From Branchiostoma floridae (taxonomy: Eukaryota; Chordata; Leptocardii; Amphioxiformes; Branchiostomatidae), in NCBI RefSeq assembly GCF_000003815.2, contig NC_049997.1:6018260-6082259 (forward strand): DNA of 64,000 nt, written 5' to 3'. This document shows, in pieces, positions 56,520 to 64,000 of the stretch. The position numbers and the translations under genes were made by a program. A model generated the notes under the pieces. The model was not told the DNA's origin, ran no database searches, and saw only the letters and a program-made list of their open reading frames with translations. Every line of letters starts with the position of its first letter. Position 1 is the stretch's first letter.

Positions 56520-56900
56520 TTTCTCTGTTCCGCGGCTTTTTCCGGACTGTCATTTCAGAGGACCGTGTCGAGCCATTTTCTGACATAATGTGTGATCTGT
56601 TTCTGTACTGATGGCAGTCTGGGATCCCAGGGCACCCAGACGCCACGGGGGTAAATTGCTTGCGATATTTCAGGGCCATGTTTCTCCATTTCCGAAGGTC
56701 CAGCTTGACTAGACCCCGGCTTGAGGGATGGATTTGACCCCAACTCGGGCTTGGATGACTGAGTGCATACAGAGGGGCATGTGGGCCCCAGGGCAGGATA
56801 GTATAGGGGGCTTTTATAGATAGAATTTTATTGCACAACAATTGTACACACAGTCAGTACCATGTCCGACAACATTTATTACACAAGTACAAAAAGAGGT
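56520..56900 (-). other. possible retroelement 3' region
   Basis: The minus strand has a 124-codon frame (56467-56841) with no recognised domain. Oddly, downstream sequence lies on the other side: GTACAATTGTTGTGCAATAA AATTCT, a LINE-like tail with an AATAAA signal, is at 56817-56850. It may be a decayed retroelement or a host 3' end. Confidence 0.3.
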
Positions 56901-56904
56901 ATAG

Positions 56905-57455
56905 AATAAAGCTTAACATAACAATAATGGCTAAATTCTTTGCTAATCAAAAGTAACAAATGATCTGTCAAAAAACACTGCTAGTTGGATATTACAAGAA
57001 GAAGAAAGATGGCTAAGTACTGCTTTAACGTTGTCAATGATTAAAGCATTATTTGCACAAAACTGTGATTACAGAGAAAAAATAATTTAGTGAGGTAATG
57101 GGTTGACTCATAATCATATGTCTGGTATACAATCCTCCATGTAACGTTCAGTTGCCAAGTTTAAATGAGCTTGTCACGCCAAGTTTGTGCCCGTCCAATC
57201 GCTAAATCCAATAGAGAAATGAGTCATCTTGCAGTGAGCCCTCCACTGAACAAGATACCACAGGTTATAATTGGTTTGTTCCAGCTTAAACATGAAGTAG
57301 ACTTAATTTGCAGTTATCATCGTACCCATAGGCCATCAGGTTTATGGTATGAATAATAATTGGTAGGAGTTATAATGTCAAGGCCTAAAGTGCCCCAAAA
57401 AAGTTTCATCAGGTTGGTATAGATCATAGGACATAGGAGTTGTTTTTTTTTAGTT
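56905..57455. other. unassigned stretch
   Basis: No gene is recognised. ACATAGGAGTT (57431) and AAGGCCTAAA (57380) reappear inverted after 57640, so its right part belongs to the palindromic element at 57462-57615. Confidence 0.45.
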
Positions 57456-57461
57456 ATTCTC

Positions 57462-57615
57462 ACGTCACCTGCTGACATTTCAATGTCTATCAGCATCTTC
57501 CTCAGAGCTTCTAACATTAGCTACATATAGCGGCAAGAAGCAGAACTCCAGTTAGAAGCTTCAAGGACGATGTTGGATGGACATCAAAATGTCAGGAGGT
57601 GAGAATAGCTGGTTG
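57462..57615. mobile_element. inverted pair of PLE-type hammerhead-like motifs
   Basis: The minus copy (57471-57510) reads AGCT, CTGAGGA, GATGCTGATAGACATT (GATG/CATT stem), GAAAT, GTC and AGC. The plus copy (57555-57605) reads AGAAGCTTCAAGGACGATGT, TGGATGGACATCAAAATGTC, AGGAGGTGAGAATAGC, the same order with decayed core. The two face away from GGCAAGAAGCAGAACTCC in the centre. Part of it occurs at 35940-35979. Confidence 0.65.
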
Positions 57616-57729
57616 TGTATATATATATATAAAGAAAACTCCTATGTTCAAGGCCTAAAACTCTTCCCAAGTATGGTCATACAAATTGAAGGTACACTAT
57701 TATTACAACACTTGTAATAAATGTGCTAA

Positions 57730-57956
57730 GGCCAGGCCAGACCAATTTGACTTCTTGTTTTTTGGAAAATACACAAACTAGGAAAGCATAATGATAACAA
57801 AGTGCGAGGACCAGGTTTGTGCCTTCGTGCACTCAGTTTTATGGACTACATAAGTCATATTCAAGTTTTCCTCCCTACCCTGTAGTTTTATGATGTCGTC
57901 TTGCTATATTTTTACTTTTAGAAATCTGAGAGCCAAGAAATTAAATTGGTATGGCC
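57730..57956. mobile_element. complete MITE with GGCC ends (F2, second interior type)
   Basis: GGCCAGACCAATTTGACTTC at the left and GCCAAGAAATTAAATTGGTA with TGGCC at the right. The interior (reverse relative to other copies) has ACCAGGTTTGTGCCTTCGTG, CACTCAGTTTTATGGAC and CAAGTTTTCCTCCCTACC. The flanks TAA/AAA are consistent with a mutated 3-bp duplication. Confidence 0.85.
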
Positions 57957-58045
57957 AAACATTTTATGCTACAGGAGGATCTGCTTGGAGATTAAGATTG
58001 AGGTACAGAAAGTTTTTCTTCCAGAAAATGTTGGGATACCCCTTT

Positions 58046-58320
58046 AGAATAGTTGACTAGGAAACACTTTACAGGGACCCTGGAGCATATATCCAACCCC
58101 ACTTCTCCAAAATAAGGTTTCACTTGTAACTCTACACATCTCTTCTTCACAAGCTCTAAAGAGACCTAAGTTTTCCGTCTATTTCACAAACAAGTACACA
58201 CACCGTTAGGGTAGTGAGCTCCTATAGGAAACACCTGCTAGAGGCCCCTGGAGCATAAATCCAACCCCACTTCTCCCAAACAAGGTTTCACTTGTAACTC
58301 AATACATCTTCCGTATCACC
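58046..58320. repeat. tandem duplication, about 178-bp period
   Basis: TAGGAAACAC, CCTGGAGCATANATCCAACC, CCACTTCTCC and AGGTTTCACTTGTAACTC recur. Confidence 0.85.
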
Positions 58321-58329
58321 CGCAGACAA

Positions 58330-58635
58330 ACTTTACACTTAACTTGTTCCTAACTGCATTACGATCATACTTCCCGGCACCCCCGAGGCCAAGATTACCA
58401 CATGACAAATGAGCTGCTAAGTATTGTTGACTCTTAAGGTCAATACATAGTCGGCTTAATTACATTATCCAGCTCAGACCTGTAAGACTACGCTATCTGT
58501 CTCACTTATTGTCGTGATCCCGGCTTCCTGATTTTGTAACCCTGTTGGGATATTGTGGAAGATGGTGTAATGATATATCCCAACGTAGGGGAGATATGGC
58601 ATAATTGCAACCTCGGGGAGAGAGCTTGTTGTGTG
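58330..58635. other. unassigned stretch
   Basis: Nothing recognised. Confidence 0.4.
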
Positions 58636-58641
58636 AGTTTT

Positions 58642-58990
58642 TGGGCATGTGCCAAGGTTGCCGGTGCCTTTTCTTAGCCTGATATTGCAGTTGTTGATGT
58701 ATACTTACGGTAGGCCTGGACACTTTATATGGAAAAATACTGAACTGGAAAAGTTTTTTTTTTTTTTTTATAGGGCATGTGCCAACAATGCTGGTGCCTT
58801 TTCTTGATAACCTGATGTTAGGTATAGCACTGTTGTTGATGTATACTTAGGCCACACATTATATCATTTGTAGGTCATTTGCATAGTAATTTAATTCAGA
58901 GGTTATTGTATTCAGAACACAATACTGGTCTGGAAAAGTTTTGGGGCCCGCACCAACGATGCTGGTACCTTTTCTTAGCCTGATAATAGG
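58642..58990. repeat. tandem array, three units of about 130-175 bp
   Basis: GCATGTGCCAANNTTGCNGG, TGCCTTTTCTTAGCCTGAT, TTGTTGATGTATACTTA and ACTGGAAAAGTTTT recur. A poly-T run separates the first two units. Confidence 0.85.
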
Positions 58991-58998
58991 GTTGACAA

Positions 58999-59020
58999 AT
59001 GACGATGATGATGATGATGT
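58999..59020. repeat. (GAT)n microsatellite
   Basis: Six GAT/GAC units. Confidence 0.8.
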
Positions 59021-59365
59021 TGTCAACCCACATTTAAATTAAGGACAGCTGCACCTTTCAAGAATGGGCTCAAGTTTACTGCAATACTCAAGACTACCTG
59101 CTTGTTTTTTATGACCAATCATGATTTTTGTAGCCTTTACTGGCAAGGACTTTCAGAGGAAATATTCACAACAGTCAAGCTACGTTTATGAAAAGCCACA
59201 CCACTTGTGATATACATGTATCATTGTATGTACCAATCTCTGTCAAAACTTTTGTGCCTCTACATTTATTCTCCCTTTATCTTGCATCATCACAGCAAGG
59301 ACATTCTTATCAAGGAAAATATCTTTAACACATCAGCTGGTTGTGAACATATCATGTGAATTTTA

Positions 59366-59514
59366 ATGTAGGTTGCTGCACAAAATACATCCACAGAACT
59401 GACATGTTGTACATGACAGTCTCTCAGCAACACCTTGAGGCAGTTTTGCTTGTCATCAGATGTAGATTTCCTGAGAGAAAGATCACGGGATACAATGTAT
59501 ATCTCACCTGCCAG
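59366..59514. other. possible exon, strand uncertain
   Basis: A stretch of about 150 bp is open on both strands. On plus, TTTTAATGTAG could be an acceptor and ACCTGCCAG followed by GTAGGC a donor, giving YIHRTDMLYMTVSQQHLEAV and more. On minus the open frame reads LAGEIYIVSRDLSLRKSTSD and onwards. Neither matches a family I can name. Confidence 0.25.
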
Positions 59515-59699
59515 GTAGGCATTTATCTTATCTTCCTGTCTGTTGGAATCTTCGAATTCCTTGATGGTCTTAAAATCTTTGACAGCATCTAAGATTATTC
59601 AAACTTGCTTTGTGCATCTTTCATCTTGGTGCATATCATTGGGTGTTGACGTTATATCATTTGAAAGTTTATAGATTGCTTTGCATGTAGATTTGGTGA

Positions 59700-59917
59700 G
59701 AATCTCCAGAACTAGGTCTATGCAGAATGAGGAAATGGCAGGAGAGGTCTTGCTTTGGGAACCGGGAGAGCCGCGCAGGCGTGGCGGCCCTTCGGTCACA
59801 CTCAGGAAGCTACTGCTGGATGATACAGGTTTGCAGGCCAGCGAGCTCCGTTCGATCATGTTGGACAGGAACATGCGGAGTTACTGGTGTCACCTCTCCG
59901 AGGATGAACTAAACTGA
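59700..59917 (+). pseudogene. LINE reverse-transcriptase ORF, extreme C-terminus
   Basis: The frame contains VLLWEPGEPRRRGGPSVTLR, then KLLLDDTGLQASELRSIMLD and RNMRSYW. This follows the W-x-P-x-x-G-x-R-x-R-G-R-P ... L-x-x-D-T-G-L-x-x-x-E-L-x-x-x-M-x-D-R-x-x-W ending of non-LTR reverse-transcriptase ORFs. The upstream domains are absent and sequence before about 59700 is unrelated. Confidence 0.75.
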
Positions 59918-59999
59918 ACTGAGAATTTTCTGATAAAGGTATGCACTGAATTTACTATAAATAGAGAGATAAAAGTGGTTGCTTTCTCACAGAATGGTC

Positions 60000-60615
60000 T
60001 CTGTGCAATAGGACTGTTACTCACTGAAAGATGTGACTTGGGCCCCTAAAAAACATAATTTCCTCATTGCTGCAATGGTGGGATTCTTACGAACATGGCC
60101 TGTGCAAAATGTTATGCTTAAAGAGTGCACTGAATAGCTAAGAATGAAGGATGTAGTAACTCTGTTGTATAGTCATGGAAACATTGACCCCAGGTAAAAT
60201 TAAAAGGTAGGCATCTCTTTATAGCTGCAATAATGGGAGTCTTTAAAACATGTCCTGTGCAAAATTTGATGATTGAAGAGTGCACAAAATACAATGTAGT
60301 CAAGAATGCAGGACAATAACTTATTTGCCCATGTCTCGTCAATATTGACCATCATGGTAAAATCCTAATCGACATCGGCCCTACAGTGTCAACTATGGCT
60401 ACATAGGGCTGACTCTGGTCTGTTGCAGAGTTCTTATTGCAGGATCCGCTTTTCTACTGACATGCACATCAGTCTGGTTTCTCCTGATTTTAGCTGCATG
60501 GACAGTCTGAATCTCCAGCTGGATCTGCTATATACTCACAAGAACATTGGGCTCCTGTAAAACATACTAGACATCCCTTTATAGCCACAATGATGAGACT
60601 CTCCGTCTGTCTACA
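60000..60615. repeat. tandem array, two clear units plus a partial, about 165 bp
   Basis: GCTGCAATNNTGGGANTCTT, CATGNCCTGTGCAAAATNT, AAGAGTGCAC and ATTGACC recur. The partial at 60540-60615 shares CATCCCTTTATAGCCACAAT. Confidence 0.8.
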
Positions 60616-60769
60616 TTATACATGACCGGAGCCAGGCAGCAACTGTGTTGCTGATATATGGTGTGTGACGGGCCGCTCAGTTGAGCACACATCTCTCAGG
60701 CAAAATTACGCTCCTCCGAGTGAGGAAAGGTCCTAAACCCTCATGTTAATGAGGCATAACTGTCTGGTG

Positions 60770-61520
60770 GAAATTTCCTTGGCACAGTATGAATATGCTA
60801 TTATGTTAAATACTTGAAAGCCTATTATTCTTTTCAATGTATAATGTCCCTCTGGTGTTGAGCAGTATTCAGAAAGCAAATATGCTTTTTCTAGACAATA
60901 TATCAGAATTTATCTGGAATGTTTTTTGGCATGGTTTAGATATGCCATTATGTTAAATACTTGAAAGCCTATTATTCTTTTTAATGCCTAATTTCCCTCT
61001 GGTGTTCAGCAGTATTCAGAAAGCAGCTTTTTCTAACATGACAAATATCATATTTATCTTAGTAAGAATCTTGAATGTTTGGCACAGTTTGAATATGCCA
61101 TTATTATGTTAAATACTTGAAAGCCATAAATAAATGTATAATCTCCCTCTGGTGTTCAGCAGTATTTAGAATGCAGAATATGCTTTCTTTTTCTAGCATT
61201 ATGATAACAAATATCTTAGAGTTAACAAATATACTAGAGTTATGATAATGTCTTACTAAAAATCTGAATTTTTTTTCTTTGGCTTAGTTTGGCCTATCAT
61301 TCGGTGTAAATGTGACACTTCCCTCTGGTATACTATCTTAATTTTGATAAAGGGCATATTTTGTTATCAATCTAAAAACAGATTACGCTTTTTTTCTAGC
61401 AAGACAATATATTCAGAATTTATGTGACAGTGCACTAAAAATCTGGTCCAGGAGTGTTTTCCTTGTGAAAATTTTCTTGTCACTGTTTGAATATGCTATT
61501 TTGTTAAATACTTGAAATCC
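60770..61520. repeat. tandem array, three good and two decayed units of about 150-165 bp
   Basis: GAATATGCNATTATGTTAAA, TACTTGAAAGCCTATTATTC, TCCCTCTGGTGTTCAGCAGT and ATTCAGAAAGCA recur at about 60790, 60945 and 61090, then more weakly to 61520. Confidence 0.9.
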
Positions 61521-61579
61521 TGTGTACTTCACAACCATTAAAACAAGTGCTTCTCATGTTCTTCATCTAATGGCACTAA

Positions 61580-62650
61580 ACTAAAACCCTGCAGCTCTTA
61601 AGCAAGGCATTGAGCCCTCCAGAAAAATACACAGAGATTGGCATTCACACAAGCTGCAGAAGACCAGAATTAGGTCAAATGTAGAATACCGGCTGTAAGT
61701 TGAATACTAAAAATGTGGGAGAGTTGTAAGTGAACTTCATAGTTAAAGAGTAACATCAGTTTGTTATCAAAGTTTGTACCTTGGCAATTTTGCAGGTCTA
61801 CCCGATCTATCAAAAGTTCATAAAATACTGAATTGTAAATGATAATAGAAACGAGTGCATGCATCTGTCATTTTCATAAGGTGGCCTTCATCTGGAAGCC
61901 CTCTAGCTGTAGATAGAGCTGTTAACCCTTCAGAAGAATGTGATTTATGTACAGATATTAGAGTCTATAATGTGGAAAAGAACCTGCCATTCACAGTCTG
62001 CTGATGAGCAGAATGTGGTCAGGTGTAGGACACTGAACTAGTTGCAGGTTGCAATACTGTTAATGTTTGACAGTTGGTACAAAGTTTACTTTTAATAATT
62101 TTGTCCCATTTTTACCAAGCAAACTGAATTGAAAATCATTAGAAACAAGTACTTCTGAATCATTCTTTTGTTGCTGCTTTTGTTCTACATTTTGCCCCTT
62201 TTTTATCAAGTACAAGTTCAGGAAAAGCTGAACTGAATTAAAAATTGTTAAAAACAAGTACTTCATTTTTTTTTACACTTTTGTCCCTTTTTTACCCAAC
62301 AAAAAGTATAGGAAAAGCTAAACCAAATTAAAACCATTAGAAATAAATACTTAATTCTTTTTTTAACACATTGTCCCTTTTTTTACCCTATAGAAGCAAA
62401 AGTTCAGGAAAGGCTGCACGGAAATAAAAGTCATAAGAAGTAATTACCCTTATCTGTTGTTTTTCATCTAATGACTCAAACAACATAAAAGAACCTTGGG
62501 ACTATAAGTAAAGCTGTAAATACTGCATGTAGGTTTCAGAACAATACCATGATTGATTCCTGGATATATGTAATGTGGCAAAGAGCATGGCTTTCACAGA
62601 GCATTGGTAGAACTAGGTCAGATGCAGGATGTTGTGTTGATGGGGGAGGC
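61580..62650. repeat. long-period repeat, three diverged units
   Basis: GCCATTCACAGNNTGCTGAT, CAGAATNNGGTCAGNTGTAG and a GTTGCAGGTTG/GCTGTAAGTTG phrase occur near 61655, 61990 and 62590. The short-period array at 62080-62450 lies between the last two. Confidence 0.6.
62080..62450. repeat. tandem array, four units of about 100 bp
   Basis: ATTAGAAACAAGTACTTNAT, ACATTTTGTCCCTTTTTTAC and AGTTCAGGAAAAGCTGAACT recur. Confidence 0.9.
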
Positions 62651-62659
62651 AATAATGGG

Positions 62660-63725
62660 AATGGAGAAATAGGCCATTATCACGATCCCGTCGCTAATCT
62701 AACAACCCCGGGCATAAATTGTTGGGTGAAATGGGGCCTACAAAATGCAGACGCTGCACAGATGGAAACAATGGCACATTAACTGTTCATGCTTCTTGGT
62801 GTAACTGAGTGTCTACATCTAGTTGTGGCTCAACCTTTGGTAAATAGAAAATGTGTCTTGCAAAAAATGTTTTACAGAATATGACAGTACTGAAATATTT
62901 TTGTTTTCCTTTTTTCACATGTTGATTTTATGACAATGGATCTCTTGATAAAAGGTTAGAAATATGCTTAGTACCAGTCTATATTCCATCTGACATTCTC
63001 ATGTTGTTTAAGAGCAAATGTCAATTTTTAAAGACAGATTTGTTAGAAGGTTTGTTTTTTTTAATCTTGAGGGCCAGAAAGTTTGAGGTATCCTTTTCTG
63101 TTTAAGGACTTGCATGGTATTGTTATCGTACTGCATTACATTCTCTCAGATTTTCTCTCTAGCTCCCTATTTCAACCAGAAAAGTTCTTGGTCTAGAATA
63201 TCTGTGGATTGTTACATACGGGTAGAAAGAGTAACACTTTGCATAGTTGTGTTGTAGGTGGTGGACAATTATGGTGGAGGGGTGGCTATCAACAATAGGT
63301 CTGCAATTTTCTTTGTACCTTTCTGTTGCAGCTTTGCAGCTGACTGGTCTCATGTATACGTGTTGTTGCAAAGGGGATCTTCACATAAAGTATGTGCATT
63401 CATTTTACACTCCATGCATTTCAAGCCTTTCTGCACGGCATGATGTATTGGGTAGACAACAATCCCTCTGCTTAACACACCTCCACCTTTCTCAGCTGCA
63501 CCTGACCTTAACTTCCCTCCAAACGTGCTTGGGTCAGCGGTTTCCCTGTGATATTAAGAATCGGTGTGCATGAGAGGTGGCGGAGAATTGCCCGGGGAAT
63601 AGGCAATGTCACTGTCTGGTAAATCTGACCCTTGGGAAAGTTTTGGAAGTTTGCCAACATTAAGGAGTAATACAACCTGGGAAGGGTTCGGGGCTGGAAG
63701 TATTGAGCTTTGGGGAGAGTATAAG
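62660..63725. other. unassigned stretch
   Basis: The frames 62549-62782 and 63247-63573 have no recognised family. TTTCTGTTGCAG at 63321-63332 is a good acceptor-like sequence without a convincing exon after it. Confidence 0.35.
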
Positions 63726-63731
63726 AAATAG

Positions 63732-64000
63732 CAGGGCTCGAAATATATTTTCCTGCATACCAGTGCAGGTAGTGTTGAAAATTACCTGCACCAATCTGAG
63801 TTTAGGAAGTATGGATCCTACTAAAATTGTCTAGCAACAATTGCTTCTTTTTTTTTCTTTTATACTTAATAGGTGGTAACAGTCATTGCAGCTGATGATA
63901 ATCCATATACACCTACATTATAGGACATTTATATATAAAACCTAGCCCATGGACTAGTGCAGGTTAGGTGCAGGTAGGCACCAGTAATACCTGCACAGCT
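63732..64000. mobile_element. CAGGG-end MITE (family F4a), copy 4, cut by window end
   Basis: It starts CAGGGCTCGAAATATATT and follows the F4a interior in the reverse orientation (ACCAGTGCAGGTAGTG, AAATTACCTGCACCAA, AGTGCAGGTTAGGTGCAGGT). The other end lies beyond 64000. Confidence 0.88.

Noticed and set aside
1-64000. Known conserved microRNA precursors or a homeobox cluster
   Set aside because: I looked for the well-known mature microRNA seeds and for homeodomain-like frames by eye and saw none. A formal search was not possible.

Overview
The window looks like a gene-poor, repeat-dense stretch of an animal genome, most likely a lancelet (Branchiostoma). It is AT-rich, has no operons and no long reading frame outside simple repeats. 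It is packed with miniature inverted-repeat elements (MITEs), 3' ends of LINE retrotransposons, Penelope-like element (PLE) pieces, tRNA-type SINE fragments and many diverged tandem arrays. The amphioxus assignment rests on recognising several repeat families from general knowledge, not on a search.

Host coding potential is very low. The only convincing exon is at 3906-4196 on the minus strand. It encodes what looks like the second half of an FHA domain, closest in pattern to the Ki-67 (MKI67) type, and ends in a clean GTAAG donor. Other exon-like stretches (1437-1640, 20530-20720, 21790-22220, 59366-59514) are weaker.

Layout. 0-13 kb: MITEs of at least six families, several nested in each other and with readable target-site duplications. 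14-20 kb: a 1.26-kb inverted-repeat element, a five-unit array interrupted by a palindrome, a CAGGG-end element and a LINE 3' end. 20-28 kb: a CpG-rich island, a SINE, CT and TG microsatellites, and an array built on a LINE tail. 28-33 kb: a tRNA-type SINE, an eight-unit 150-bp satellite, a PLE endonuclease remnant and a compact hammerhead-ribozyme-like motif. 34-44 kb: more MITEs, four arrays, and LINE remnants including one inserted in a MITE. 44-50 kb: a hammerhead-like motif next to a 310-bp TGGA repeat, then CAGGG-end elements. 49.8-54 kb: a 4-kb block of consecutive arrays, part of which derives from LINE 3' untranslated sequence. 54-58 kb: a 210-bp array split by a young 882-bp element with perfect 32-bp ends and a TTA duplication. 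58-64 kb: further two- to five-unit arrays and a LINE C-terminal fragment.

The window is mainly a record of mobile-element turnover. MITEs landed in arrays, LINE tails seeded satellites, and PLE debris carries ribozyme-like motifs. The best leads are the hammerhead/PLE set, the octamer-bearing 882-bp element, LINE-tail-to-satellite conversion, and the isolated FHA exon.
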